From positions 157,904-221,903 of the forward strand of contig NZ_JADKRX010000002.1 of NCBI RefSeq assembly GCF_015350975.1: DNA of 64,000 bases, written 5' to 3'. The translations under genes and the position numbers were made by a program. The stretch comes from Curtobacterium sp. VKM Ac-1395 (lineage in GTDB: Bacteria > Actinomycetota > Actinomycetes > Actinomycetales > Microbacteriaceae). Below the pieces are notes generated by a model. It worked only from the letters and a program-made list of their open reading frames with translations, was not told the DNA's origin and ran no database searches. This document shows, piece after piece, positions 36,219-44,446 of the stretch. Each line of letters begins with the position of its first letter. Position 1 is the stretch's first letter.

Positions 36219-37232
36219 ATGCCCGAACTCCCCGTCGTGTTCGAAGTCGGCTCGATCGTCGCGCTCGTCGTGATCCTGCTCGCGGACCTGCTCATCGTGG
36301 CGCGGCGTCCGCACGTGCCGACGCTCAAGGAGTCGGCGGTGTGGGTCGGCGTCTACGTGGGGCTCGCGCTCGTGTTCGCCGTCGCGATGCTCGTCTTCGC
36401 GGGCGGTGAGCCGGCGGGGCAGTTCCTGGCCGGGTGGCTGACCGAGTACAGCCTGAGCATCGACAACCTGTTCGTGTTCGTCATCATCATGGCGCGGTTC
36501 TCGGTGCCGAAGAAGATCCAGCAAGAGGTGCTCATGCTGGGCATCATCATCGCGCTCGTCCTGCGCGGGATCTTCATCCTGGTCGGCGCGCAGCTCATCG
36601 AGAACTTCTCGTGGATCTTCTACATCTTCGGCGCCTGGCTCGTCTGGACCGCGATCCAGCAGCTGCGCGGCGAGGACGAGGACGAGGAGCAGAAGGACGG
36701 CTTCATCGTCCGCCTGCTGCGCGGTCGCGTGCGCCTGACGGACACGTTCGACGGGATGAAGTTCCGCACGCACAAGGACGGCGTCCGACACTTCACGCCC
36801 CTGCTCGTCGTGCTCATCGCGATCGGCACCACCGACCTGCTCTTCGCCCTCGACTCGATCCCGGCGATCTTCGGCATCACCGAGAGCCCGTTCATCGTCT
36901 TCACCGCGAACGTCTTCGCCCTGATGGGCCTGCGGCAGCTGTACTTCCTGCTCGGCGGACTGCTGGAGCGGCTGGTCTACCTCAAGTACGGGATCGCCTT
37001 CATCCTCGCGTTCATCGGCGTGAAGCTCGTCCTGCACGCACTGCACGGCAACGAGCTGCCGTTCCTGAACGGCGGCGACCACATCGCGTGGGCGCCGGAG
37101 ATCCCGACGTGGGTCTCGCTCGTGGTCATCCTCGCGGCGATGGGCGTCTCCACGATCGCCAGCGTCGTGCGCATCCGGCACGAGGAGTCGAAGACGCCGG
37201 ACGACGTCGAACCGGCTCGCGCGGCCGACTGA
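36219..37232 (+). CDS. TerC-family integral membrane protein
   Basis: 337 residues with about nine helices. YSLSIDNLFVFV (about 76-87) and LFALDSIPAIFGIT (about 208-221) hold the paired acidic residues of TerC/Alx proteins. The loop between carries GMKFRTHKDGVRHF. Family members export Mn2+ and help load metal onto secreted proteins. AAGGA precedes ATG 36219. The 43-nt leader is too short for a yybP-ykoY Mn riboswitch. The C-terminal 30 residues are charged. Confidence 0.95.
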   Translation: MPELPVVFEVGSIVALVVILLADLLIVARRPHVPTLKESAVWVGVYVGLALVFAVAMLVFAGGEPAGQFLAGWLTEYSLSIDNLFVFVIIMARFSVPKKIQQEVLMLGIIIALVLRGIFILVGAQLIENFSWIFYIFGAWLVWTAIQQLRGEDEDEEQKDGFIVRLLRGRVRLTDTFDGMKFRTHKDGVRHFTPLLVVLIAIGTTDLLFALDSIPAIFGITESPFIVFTANVFALMGLRQLYFLLGGLLERLVYLKYGIAFILAFIGVKLVLHALHGNELPFLNGGDHIAWAPEIPTWVSLVVILAAMGVSTIASVVRIRHEESKTPDDVEPARAAD

Positions 37233-37250
37233 CCGTCCGCACCGCCGCCG

Positions 37251-38228
37251 TCAGGCCAGCAGCTGCTCCGTGACCGCCCAGAGCCGCCGAGCATCCGCCT
37301 CGTCGAGCATCGCGGAGTTCGCGTCCGACGGGATGCTCGACGCGGTCAACGGCCGCACGGTGTCGTCGAGCACGGCGACGTCGCTGTCCTTGAGGTAGAC
37401 GCCGCCGACGCCGGCGAGCACCGGGCTCACCGCGCCGAACACCAGGGTCGCCGCACCCTGCTCGATGGTCTTCTTGCCGACGGCGGGGTCGATGACCGTC
37501 GCGCCGTCCGCGTCGACGAGGCCCTGTTCCCGGTACGACGCCAGGCGCGACGGGTCGTGCGGGCCGGGGCCGATGACGACGCCCGGGTGCGCGGCGAACG
37601 CACGGATGCCCTCGTCGGCCAGGCGTCGGTCGAGCTCCACGGTGAACAGGACGTTCGCCCGCTTGGACTGCCCGTAGGCGGCACCGGCGTCGTACCCGCG
37701 GGCGAAGGCGAGGTCGTCCCAGCGGATCTGCCCGAACCGTGCGGCGCCGGAGGTGACGGTGAGCACGCGGGCGCCGTCCGCGGCACGGAGCGCCGGCAGG
37801 AGTGCCCGCGTGAGCTGGAAGTGCCCGAGGTGCGTCGTCGAGAAGGACAGTTCGTTGCCGCGGTCGTCGAGTCGCCGCTCGGGGGAGAAGAGCATCGCGG
37901 CGTTGTTGACGAGCGCGTGCAGCGGGCGGCCGGTCGCCCGCCAGCGCTCGGCGAACGCGTCGATCGAGACCGGGTCGGTGAGGTCGAGCTGTTCCACCGT
38001 GACGCCGGGCAGGTCGGCGACGGCGGCGCTTGCCCGTTCGGTGTCCCGGGCGGCGACGGTGACCGAGGCCCCAGCGGCTGCGAGGGCCCGGGAGACCTCC
38101 CGTCCGAGCCGGCTGTGGCCGCCCGTGACGACCACCTGCCGTCCGGTGAGGTCGAGGCCGGCGAGGACGTCGGTCGTGGTGGACGCTGCGGTGAACCCGG
38201 AATCGGTCGGGTGTTGGTCGGTGATCAC
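37251..38228 (-). CDS. Short-chain dehydrogenase, retinol-dehydrogenase-like
   Basis: 325 residues from GTG 38228, preferred over GTG 38261 because GAGAGG lies about 10 nt upstream; the longer start would lie next to an operator. VVTGGHSRLGREVSRAL is the cofactor loop, with Arg where Gly is usual. YGQSKRAN supplies Tyr and Lys of the active site. The gene ends 16 bp from the convergent terC stop. Two 17-bp operators precede it, so it is a likely target of the TetR gene just upstream. Confidence 0.9.
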   Translation of the reverse strand: MITDQHPTDSGFTAASTTTDVLAGLDLTGRQVVVTGGHSRLGREVSRALAAAGASVTVAARDTERASAAVADLPGVTVEQLDLTDPVSIDAFAERWRATGRPLHALVNNAAMLFSPERRLDDRGNELSFSTTHLGHFQLTRALLPALRAADGARVLTVTSGAARFGQIRWDDLAFARGYDAGAAYGQSKRANVLFTVELDRRLADEGIRAFAAHPGVVIGPGPHDPSRLASYREQGLVDADGATVIDPAVGKKTIEQGAATLVFGAVSPVLAGVGGVYLKDSDVAVLDDTVRPLTASSIPSDANSAMLDEADARRLWAVTEQLLA

Positions 38229-38266
38229 GGTGGCGGTGCCTCTCGTCGGACGGTCTGGCACCCGAA

Positions 38267-38306
38267 ACGGAATGCCATTCCGTCAATATACGGAACGCTG
38301 TTCCGT
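38267..38306. promoter_or_regulatory. Twin TetR-type operators upstream of the SDR gene
   Basis: Two 17-bp palindromes, ACGGAATGCCATTCCGT (38267-38283) and ACGGAACGCTGTTCCGT (38290-38306), share the arms ACGGAA and TTCCGT. Their centres are 23 bp apart, about two helical turns. A third half-like copy, GGAATGCCGTCC, lies at 38313. They lie between the tetR stop and the SDR start. Confidence 0.8.
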
Positions 38307-38333
38307 TTCGCAAGGAATGCCGTCCGAAGGTCG

Positions 38334-38912
38334 TCAGTCCCGGCTCACCGACCCACCGAGTGCTCGCGCGACCACGGCCTCCGGAGGCTCCGTGCCGTTC
38401 CGTGCCCACCACGTCAGCGCGGCCGTCGCCTCGGCGGCGCGAGCTGCGGCCCGGACCGTGACTCCGAGGTCCTCGTGGTCCGTGCCGTCGCGGTCGGCGA
38501 TGCCCTCGCGCAGCACCTGGGTCAGTGCGCTGTGCTGCGCCGCGCCCTCGCTCGCCAGGGACGGGTTCCGGTCGATCACCAGGAGTCGCCGTCGCGTGAC
38601 GTCCTGGTCGTCGGACGGGAACGCCGACGCCTCCACCAGTGCCGCGCACACGGCGGTGTCCCCGTCGACGTCGGCGGGGAGGACGCGCAGGGCAGTGCCG
38701 ACCCGGTCGATGAACTCGTCGAAGCCGCCCCACACCAGGGACCCCTTCGTCGGGAAGAGCCGGAACACCGATCGACGGCTCACCCCGGCGGCCGTGGCGA
38801 CGTCGTCCATCGACACCGCGTCGAAGTCCCGGGCGGTGAACAGCTCGAGGGCGACGGCGGCGATGCGGTGCGGCGCGATCGTCCGTGGCCGACCGATGGG
38901 GGTGTCGGACAT
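38334..38912 (-). CDS. TetR-family transcriptional regulator
   Basis: 192 residues from ATG 38912 (AAAGGG upstream). The N-terminal helix-turn-helix spans about 10-58: IAAVALELFTARDFDAVSMD then VATAAGVSRRSVFRLFPTKG. The C-terminal ligand domain is variable. It is transcribed toward the SDR gene at 37251 and is divergent from another SDR at 38979, so it may control both. Autoregulation is likely through the palindromes at 38926-38963. Confidence 0.92.
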   Translation of the reverse strand: MSDTPIGRPRTIAPHRIAAVALELFTARDFDAVSMDDVATAAGVSRRSVFRLFPTKGSLVWGGFDEFIDRVGTALRVLPADVDGDTAVCAALVEASAFPSDDQDVTRRRLLVIDRNPSLASEGAAQHSALTQVLREGIADRDGTDHEDLGVTVRAAARAAEATAALTWWARNGTEPPEAVVARALGGSVSRD

Positions 38913-38925
38913 CAGGTTCCCTTTC

Positions 38926-38963
38926 AGCACTGAGTGCTACAACTGGTCACACGTGTTCGTGAC
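38926..38963. promoter_or_regulatory. Palindromes in the tetR-SDR divergent promoter
   Basis: AGCACTGAGTGCT (38926-38938) is a perfect 6-1-6 palindrome just upstream of the tetR ribosome site. GTCAC-N8-GTGAC (38946-38963) lies closer to the + SDR start. Neither matches the ACGGAA...TTCCGT operators, so a second regulator or a diverged site is possible. Confidence 0.45.
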
Positions 38964-38978
38964 TCACTGAGGAGAACC

Positions 38979-39737
38979 ATGACAGACACCACCGCCGGCC
39001 GCTTCGCCGGCAAGACCATCGTCGTGACGGGCGCCGGCTCCGGCATCGGCCGTGCGACCGCGATCCGCCTCGCCGGCGAGGGCGGCCGCGTCATCGCGAC
39101 CGACGTCGTCGCCGAGCGCCTCGACGCCCTGCGCGCCGACCTGCCCGACGCCGACCTGGAGACCGTCGTCGGCGACGTGTCGCAGGCCGAGACCATCCAG
39201 CAGATCGTCGTGGCGGCGGGTGACCGCATCGACTCGCTCGCGAACGTCGCGGGGATCATGGACCGCTTCCTGCCGCCGTCCGAGGTCGACGACGCGACGT
39301 GGGAACGGGTCTTCAGCGTGAACGTCACCGCACCGATGCGCCTGACGCGCGCCGTGCTCCCGCTGATGATCGCCGCCGGTTCCGGCACGATCGTGAACGT
39401 CGCGTCCGAGGCCGCGCTCCGTGGCTCCACCGCCGGAGCGGCCTACACGTCGTCGAAGCACGCCATCGCCGGCTTCACGAAGAGCATCGCGTTCTTCCAC
39501 GGACCGCAGGGCATCCGCGCCAACGCGGTCGCGCCGGGAGCGGTCGAGACGAACATCGAGGCCCCGATGGGCAGCGAGTACGCCGCGAGCCGCATCGGGC
39601 CCGTCGTCCAGGCGATCGTGCCGGCAGCCGCGCAGCCGGACCAGCTCGCCGCCGCCATCACCTGGCTGCTCAGCGACGACTCGTCGAACGTCAACGGCGT
39701 CGTGCTGCCGAGCGACGGCGGCTGGTCTGCCGTCTAG
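38979..39737 (+). CDS. Short-chain dehydrogenase/reductase, FabG-like
   Basis: 252 residues from ATG 38979, with GAGGAG 6 nt upstream. VTGAGSGIGRATAIRLA is the NAD(P) loop, NVAGIMD the structural Asn motif, and YTSSKHA the catalytic Tyr-Lys pair. The C-terminus VLPSDGGWSAV is typical of classical SDRs. Substrate unknown. Divergent from tetR; ends at a strong hairpin. Confidence 0.93.
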   Translation: MTDTTAGRFAGKTIVVTGAGSGIGRATAIRLAGEGGRVIATDVVAERLDALRADLPDADLETVVGDVSQAETIQQIVVAAGDRIDSLANVAGIMDRFLPPSEVDDATWERVFSVNVTAPMRLTRAVLPLMIAAGSGTIVNVASEAALRGSTAGAAYTSSKHAIAGFTKSIAFFHGPQGIRANAVAPGAVETNIEAPMGSEYAASRIGPVVQAIVPAAAQPDQLAAAITWLLSDDSSNVNGVVLPSDGGWSAV

Positions 39738-39750
39738 ACCCGGCCACAGA

Positions 39751-39795
39751 CGGACAGGAGGCTCGGTGCCGGTCCGGCACCGAGCCTCCTGTCCG
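39751..39795. terminator. GGAGGCTCGG-family hairpin between convergent SDR and yceI
   Basis: Arms 39751-39772 and 39774-39795 are perfect 22-bp complements, the longest copy of this hairpin family in the window. It lies between two convergent stops and can serve both. Confidence 0.88.
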
Positions 39796-39808
39796 GTGGG
39801 GTGTGTGC

Positions 39809-40528
39809 CTACTGCTGCGGCGTCGCGTGGACGAGGAACTCGACGGCTCCCGCGTCGTCGACCTTCACGAAGCCGAGGTTCGGCGCCTGCACGTCGAAGT
39901 CCGCGAAGGTGACCGGGATCGTGCCGGAGATGTCGACCCCGTCGCCGCTCAGACCGACCTCGAGCGCCGCGGTCACGGGCTTCGTCACGCCGTGCAGGGT
40001 GAGGTCACCGGTGGCCTCGACCTTCTTCGTGGCGGTGCCGGTCGGGACGGCGTCCTCGATCGGCTTCGTGAGGGTGAAGGTGGCCGTCGGGAACGCCGAC
40101 GTGTCGAGCGCGGAGTCGCGGAAGTACGAGTCGCGCTGCTCGGAGTCGGTCGTGATGTCGCCGACCTGCACCTGGATCGTCGCGGCGGCGATCGCGGTGC
40201 CGTCGACCTTCGCGCTGCCGGACACGCTCTTCGTGCGGCCCGTGACCGTGACGTCGGAGCCGTTGAGCACCTCGTGCAGGCGGTAGCCGGCCTCGGAGTC
40301 ACCACCGACGGCCCAGTCCCCGGAGAGGGTCTGCGTCTCGAGCGTGGAGGGCTCCCGGGTCGCGGCGACGGTCGGCGTGGCCGAGGCCTTCGCGTTCTCG
40401 GTGTCCGAGTACACCGAGGTGCCGATGACGGTGCCCACGACGGCGAGCACGGCGACGCCGACGACGACGGAGATCCAGATGACGGCCTTGCGCCGGGGTG
40501 CGTTCCCGCGCGGGGATGAGGAGGTCAC
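39809..40528 (-). CDS. YceI-family protein with N-terminal membrane anchor
   Basis: 239 residues. A single helix near 15-37 is followed by a Thr/Ser/Pro linker. The YceI beta-barrel comes next (about 65-237), with ATFTLTKPI and LTLHGVTKPVTAALEV. YceI proteins bind isoprenoid-like lipids in a lipocalin-like barrel. GTG 40528 starts it; no good Shine-Dalgarno is visible. Extracytoplasmic location is predicted. Confidence 0.9.
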   Translation of the reverse strand: MTSSSPRGNAPRRKAVIWISVVVGVAVLAVVGTVIGTSVYSDTENAKASATPTVAATREPSTLETQTLSGDWAVGGDSEAGYRLHEVLNGSDVTVTGRTKSVSGSAKVDGTAIAAATIQVQVGDITTDSEQRDSYFRDSALDTSAFPTATFTLTKPIEDAVPTGTATKKVEATGDLTLHGVTKPVTAALEVGLSGDGVDISGTIPVTFADFDVQAPNLGFVKVDDAGAVEFLVHATPQQ

Positions 40529-40590
40529 ACGTCGAACGCTGACACGTCACCCTCGGGAACTCCTGGGGACCTGGCCGCTACGCTCGTCCG

Positions 40591-41880
40591 GTGCAGCAGT
40601 CCAGGTGGTTCGAACGTGCGGGCTTCGGAGCCGCGTTCGCGGGCGTGCACCTCGTGCTCTGGTGGCTGACGACGGTCACCGCGAACCTGCCGCTCGGGGA
40701 CGTGACGATCACCTACCGACGGTGGATCGAGACCGGGCTGAGCTCCCACTTCTGGGTCGGGATGGACTCGGACTGGGTGTACCCGATCCTGGCGATCGTG
40801 CCGATGGCCGCGGCGGCGATCGGCGGCGTGGCCTCGATCGGCACCGGCTGGCTCGTGCTGATGGTCGTGCTCGACGCGGTGGCCTGCGCGTTCCTCTGGC
40901 GGTTCCGGGCACGCGGCGTGCGGGTCGTCTGGTGGTGGCTCGTGTTCCTGCTCGCGCTCGGCCCGATCGGGCTCGGGCGGATCGACACCGTCGCGACCGC
41001 CGTGGCCCTGGTCGGGGTCTGCTTCGTGGCGTCGCGGCCGGCCGTGGCGTCGGCGGTGTTCACCGTCGCCGCCTGGGTCAAGGTGTGGCCGGCGGCGCTC
41101 GTCGGGGTGCTCCTGGTCCTCCGGCGCGGACACCGGGCCGGCGTGCTGACCGGGGCACTGACGGTGACCGTGCTCGTCGTGCTCGTCGACGTGCTCTTCG
41201 GCGGAGCGGCGCACCTGCTCTCGTTCATCGGCCAGCAGAGCGGCCGGGCGCTGCAGATCGAGGCACCGCTCGCGACGCCCTTCATGTGGGCCGCTGCCGC
41301 ACACGTGCCCGGCGCGGCCGTCTTCTACGACACCGAGATCCTGACGTTCGAGGTCTCCGGCACCGGCACGCACCTGGCGGCAGCCGTGTCGACGCCGCTG
41401 ATGGCGCTCGTCGTCGTCGCGGGCGTCGTCCTCGCCGCGTGGGCCGTCGGCCGGGGTGCCCGCCGGGCCGAGGTGGCGCCGGTGCTCGCGCTGCTGCTCG
41501 TCGCGGCCCTCGTCGCGACGAACAAGGTGGGGTCGCCGCAGTACATCGGGTGGTTCGCCGTGCCCATCGTCTGGGGCCTGGTGGCAGGACGGGGGAGCGC
41601 CAGGCGGTTCCTGCCCGTGGCGGTTGCCGCACTGCCGATGGCCCTGCTGACGCAGCTCGTCTACCCGGGGTGGTACGACCAGGTGCTCACCGTGCAGCCG
41701 TGGATCCTCGTGGTGCTGACCGTGCGGAACGCGCTCGAGGTCGCGATCCTGGTGTGGGCCGTCGTGGCCGTGGTGCGGCTCGGATTGCGCGGGGTGCGTC
41801 CGGTCACACAGCCAGGAGGCTCGGCTCACCTCCCCGGGTCTGGTCCGGACCGCGCGTCCCGGGGCAGGATGGGCGCATGA
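40591..41880 (+). CDS. GT87-like multi-pass membrane glycosyltransferase
   Basis: 429 residues with about 10-11 helices. The pattern resembles DUF2029/GT87 mannosyltransferases: an acidic first loop (YRRWIETGLSSH), AWVKVWPAALVGVLLVLRR in mid-protein, and TNKVGSPQYIGWFA in the late loop. Such enzymes use polyprenyl-phosphate sugars on the outer face. The last 30 residues are not membrane-embedded. TACGCT ends 6 nt before GTG 40591, so it is leaderless. The stop overlaps the next start by 4 nt. Confidence 0.85.
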   Translation: MQQSRWFERAGFGAAFAGVHLVLWWLTTVTANLPLGDVTITYRRWIETGLSSHFWVGMDSDWVYPILAIVPMAAAAIGGVASIGTGWLVLMVVLDAVACAFLWRFRARGVRVVWWWLVFLLALGPIGLGRIDTVATAVALVGVCFVASRPAVASAVFTVAAWVKVWPAALVGVLLVLRRGHRAGVLTGALTVTVLVVLVDVLFGGAAHLLSFIGQQSGRALQIEAPLATPFMWAAAAHVPGAAVFYDTEILTFEVSGTGTHLAAAVSTPLMALVVVAGVVLAAWAVGRGARRAEVAPVLALLLVAALVATNKVGSPQYIGWFAVPIVWGLVAGRGSARRFLPVAVAALPMALLTQLVYPGWYDQVLTVQPWILVVLTVRNALEVAILVWAVVAVVRLGLRGVRPVTQPGGSAHLPGSGPDRASRGRMGA

Positions 41881-42191
41881 TCGTCGCGTTCTCCGTCGCC
41901 CCGTCCGGTGGTCCCTCCGAGCAGCCGGACGGGTCCGTGCACGACGCCGTCGCGGCCGCCGTGCGGGTCGTCCGCGAGTCCGGACTGCCGAACCACACGT
42001 CCTCGATGTTCACCGAGGTCGAGGGGGAGTGGGACGAGGTGATGGCCGTCGTCAAGGCCGCGACCGAGGCCGTCGGCGCCTTCGGCACGCGGGTGTCGCT
42101 CGTGCTCAAGGCCGACATCCGACCCGGGTACACGGGCGAGCTCGAGGGCAAGATCGCACGCCTGGAGACCGCGCTCGAGGGCGGTTCCTGA
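41877..42191 (+). CDS. Thiamine-binding (DUF77/MTH1187-type) protein
   Basis: 104 residues: two beta-alpha-beta halves, with VHDAVAAAVRVVRESGLPNH, MFTEVEGEWDEVMAVVKAAT and LVLKADIRPG, which match the YkoF/MTH1187 thiamine-binding fold. The ATG overlaps the preceding stop in an ATGA. Thiamine binding is family knowledge; a role beside a glycosyltransferase is unclear. Confidence 0.9.
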   Translation: MIVAFSVAPSGGPSEQPDGSVHDAVAAAVRVVRESGLPNHTSSMFTEVEGEWDEVMAVVKAATEAVGAFGTRVSLVLKADIRPGYTGELEGKIARLETALEGGS

Positions 42192-42300
42192 GTCCTCCAC
42201 GACACGCCGCCCGGGTCCCGATGATGTCGGTGGTCGGGTGTGTCATGGCCTGCAGACGGACACACCGGGTGTCCTGTCTCGGACCCACGAGGAGACCGTG

Positions 42301-42492
42301 ATGATGCACGACGGCTGGTGCCCCGACTGTGACCTGCGAACGGTCGTCATCGACTCGGACGAGTCCGGCTCCGGCAACGCCTGGGCGTCCTGCACCGAGT
42401 GTGGTGTCGGGTGGGTGCACCGCGATGAGCACCCGTCGGAGTCGTCGCGCCGAGCCGCTCGGCAGCCATCCGAGGAGCGTCGCGCGGCCTGA
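42301..42492 (+). CDS. Small zinc-ribbon protein
   Basis: 63 residues. WCPDC (about 6-10) and SCTEC (about 30-34) give a four-Cys zinc ribbon. A polar, Ser/Arg/Glu-rich tail follows. GAGGAG precedes; ATG 42301 is chosen from the GTG-ATG-ATG cluster at 42298-42306. Function unknown; small zinc ribbons often bind nucleic acid or partner proteins. Confidence 0.75.
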   Translation: MMHDGWCPDCDLRTVVIDSDESGSGNAWASCTECGVGWVHRDEHPSESSRRAARQPSEERRAA

Positions 42493-42564
42493 CCGTGCGG
42501 GGTCGGCCGACCGGGGGCTCGAATCGATTCGGCCGAGGGCTTCCGGCGGCGCTTTGGAGCGGTC

Positions 42565-42570
42565 TACACT
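42565..42570 (+). promoter_or_regulatory. Putative -10 of the MFS gene with long leader
   Basis: TACACT would start transcription near 42577 and give a leader of about 185 nt before ATG 42762. The 42493-42761 interval contains no supported gene. Several GC-rich foldable segments lie in the leader, but no known riboswitch was recognised. Confidence 0.4.
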
Positions 42571-42761
42571 GAACCGACCGGGTCGCACTGCTGACCTGGT
42601 CGCTTCCGTTCACCGCCGAACGGGCCGGCCCAGACGCCGGTCGTGACGATGCGGTCCGGACGCCGGACCTCGGACGACCCCGTCGACGCCGCTCCACCAG
42701 CCGTGTGCCCGACCAGGGCTGCCGCCGGTCCTGCCCGCACCTCGTTCGAAGACCAGGCACC

Positions 42762-44027
42762 ATGTCCCAGCTCACGCCGGCGCGACGCGCGCTCGCGATC
42801 ACCGCCCTCGCCCTCGGTGGGTTCGCCATCGGGTCGACCGAGTTCGTCGCGATGGGGCTGTTGCCGAACATCGCCGCCGCACTCCTGCCGACCCAGTACT
42901 CGGCCGACCCGGACGCCGGGATCGCGCACGCCGGATGGCTCGTCAGCGCCTACGCGCTCGGCGTCGTCGTCGGTGCCCCGACCATCGCCGCGATGAGCGC
43001 CCGGTTCCCCCGCAAGGGGCTGCTCATGGTGCTGCTCGTCGGGTTCGTGGTCGCGACGGTGGCCAGCGCGGTGCTGCCCTCGTTCGGGCTCGTCCTGGTC
43101 GCACGCTTCGTCGCCGGGCTCCCGCACGGTGCGTACTTCGGCATCGCCTCGATCGTCGCCGGCGACATCATGGGTCCGGGCAAGCGCGGCAAGGGCATCG
43201 CGATGGTCCTGCTCGGCCTGTCCGTCGCGAACGTCGTCGGTGTGCCGGCGATCACCTGGATCGGGCAGACCTCCGGGTGGCGCGTGGCCTACGGCGTCGT
43301 CGCCGTCCTGTTCGCCGCGACGTTCCTCGCCGTGTCCGCCTTCGTCCCACGGTCGGCCCGTGACGAGTCCGCGTCGATCCGTCGGGAGCTCAGTGCCTTC
43401 CGCGTGCCGCAGGTCTGGCTCGTGATGGGGCTCGGCGCCGTCGGCTTCGGCGGGTTCTTCGCCGTCTACTCGTACATCTCGCCGCTCGTCACGAACGTCA
43501 CCGGGCTGCCCGAGGCCGCCGTGCCGCTGGTGCTCGTGGTGGTCGGACTCGGCATGGTCGTCGGCGGCGTGCTCGGCGGCCACCTGGCGGACCGCAGTGT
43601 CAAGCGCACGATCTACGTCGGGATGTTCGCGCTCATCGCCTCGCTGCTGTTCATGGTGCTCACGGCGCAGTGGACCGTCGGCGTCTTCGTCGGGGCGTTC
43701 CTGCTCGGAGCGACCTCGTCCGCGATCCCGCCGGCGGTGCAGTCCCGCCTGATGGACATGGCCGGTGACGCCAGGACCATCGCGGCGGCGCTCAACCACT
43801 CGGCGTTCAACATCGGCAACTCGCTCGGTGCGGCCCTCGGTGGTGCGGTCATCGCGGCCGGCTTCGGGTTCGTCGCGCCGGGGTGGCTCGGCATCGGGCT
43901 CGCGCTGCTCGGTGTCGGCATGACGGCGATCAGCTACGGGGTCGAGCGTCGTACGAACCGCCGCGCTGCTGCCGCCGCCGAGCGCACCTCGACGGGCCCG
44001 ATCGAGGCGCCGGTCCCCGTCGGCTGA
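42762..44027 (+). CDS. MFS exporter, DHA1 family
   Basis: 421 residues with 12 helices. GSTEFVAMGLLPNIA (about 22-36) is the first-helix signature of the AraJ/Cml-like DHA1 group. The helix 2-3 loop is MSARFPRKGLLM, in place of the usual GxxxDRxGRR, and GNSLGAALGGAVIAAGFG lies late in the protein. Likely a drug or sugar efflux proton antiporter. ATG 42762 is chosen over an upstream frame because the family's N-terminus begins there. No clear Shine-Dalgarno is seen. It ends in a repeat-rich gap. Confidence 0.93.
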   Translation: MSQLTPARRALAITALALGGFAIGSTEFVAMGLLPNIAAALLPTQYSADPDAGIAHAGWLVSAYALGVVVGAPTIAAMSARFPRKGLLMVLLVGFVVATVASAVLPSFGLVLVARFVAGLPHGAYFGIASIVAGDIMGPGKRGKGIAMVLLGLSVANVVGVPAITWIGQTSGWRVAYGVVAVLFAATFLAVSAFVPRSARDESASIRRELSAFRVPQVWLVMGLGAVGFGGFFAVYSYISPLVTNVTGLPEAAVPLVLVVVGLGMVVGGVLGGHLADRSVKRTIYVGMFALIASLLFMVLTAQWTVGVFVGAFLLGATSSAIPPAVQSRLMDMAGDARTIAAALNHSAFNIGNSLGAALGGAVIAAGFGFVAPGWLGIGLALLGVGMTAISYGVERRTNRRAAAAAERTSTGPIEAPVPVG

Positions 44028-44069
44028 CCCCGACTCGGAGCGCGCGTTCCGTGACTCGGACGTGTGCTC

Positions 44070-44131
44070 GGTGAGATCGCACTTCGCGTCGGGTCCGGCG
44101 GGACCGAGGCGACACGGAGCGCGATCTCACC
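44070..44131. repeat. GTGAGATCGC hairpin, copy 1
   Basis: GGTGAGATCGC (44070-44080) pairs with GCGATCTCACC (44121-44131). The interior is similar to copy 2 at 44307-44365, with GTCGGGTCCGGCGGGACCGA conserved. Confidence 0.8.
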
Positions 44132-44155
44132 AGGCCAGGACGGGGCATGCCGAAC

Positions 44156-44265
44156 GGTCACGACACCCCGTCGGTGCGCCGTCGAGCGGTCACATCTCGT
44201 TGTGCGCGGCGTCGGGGAGCGACGAACCAAGGCCGCTCGGCGGACGTGAGCGGGGTGTCGTGACC
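44156..44265. repeat. 110-bp palindromic element, copy 2
   Basis: Ends GGTCACGACACCCC (44156-44169) and GGGGTGTCGTGACC (44252-44265). Same length as the copy at 17515-17624, and the last 35 bp are nearly identical to it. Confidence 0.8.
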
Positions 44266-44306
44266 GCTCGCGCGCGGGCGGGACCGGCGAGACGCAGCCT
44301 GCGACA

Positions 44307-44365
44307 GTGAGATCGCACTCCGTGTCGGGTCCGGCGGGACCGAGGCGACACGAAGTGCGATCTCA
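44307..44365. repeat. GTGAGATCGC hairpin, copy 2
   Basis: GTGAGATCGCACT near 44307-44319 pairs with AGTGCGATCTCA (44354-44365). Substitutions against copy 1 occur in both arms and keep pairing, such as CACTT...GGAGCG to CACTC...GAAGTG. Confidence 0.8.
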
Positions 44366-44446
44366 GCGGAACGGGTTCAGCGGAACGGGTTCAGCGGCGC
44401 GGGAACGGCTGAACGGGCTCAGCGGAACTAGTTCAGCGGAGCGGGC
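44363..44446. repeat. 14-bp tandem repeat TCAGCGGAACGGGT
   Basis: Two perfect copies (44363-44376, 44377-44390) and about three degraded ones run to the stop of the response-regulator gene. No function evident. Confidence 0.7.

Larger units (their letters stand above)
44028..44445. other. 418-bp repeat-filled gap between convergent MFS and response-regulator genes
   Basis: No supported gene. Two hairpins of one kind (44070-44131 and 44307-44365) flank the second copy of the 110-bp palindromic element (44156-44265). A 14-bp tandem repeat follows (44363-44446). Nearly the whole gap is palindromic or repeated. Confidence 0.85.
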
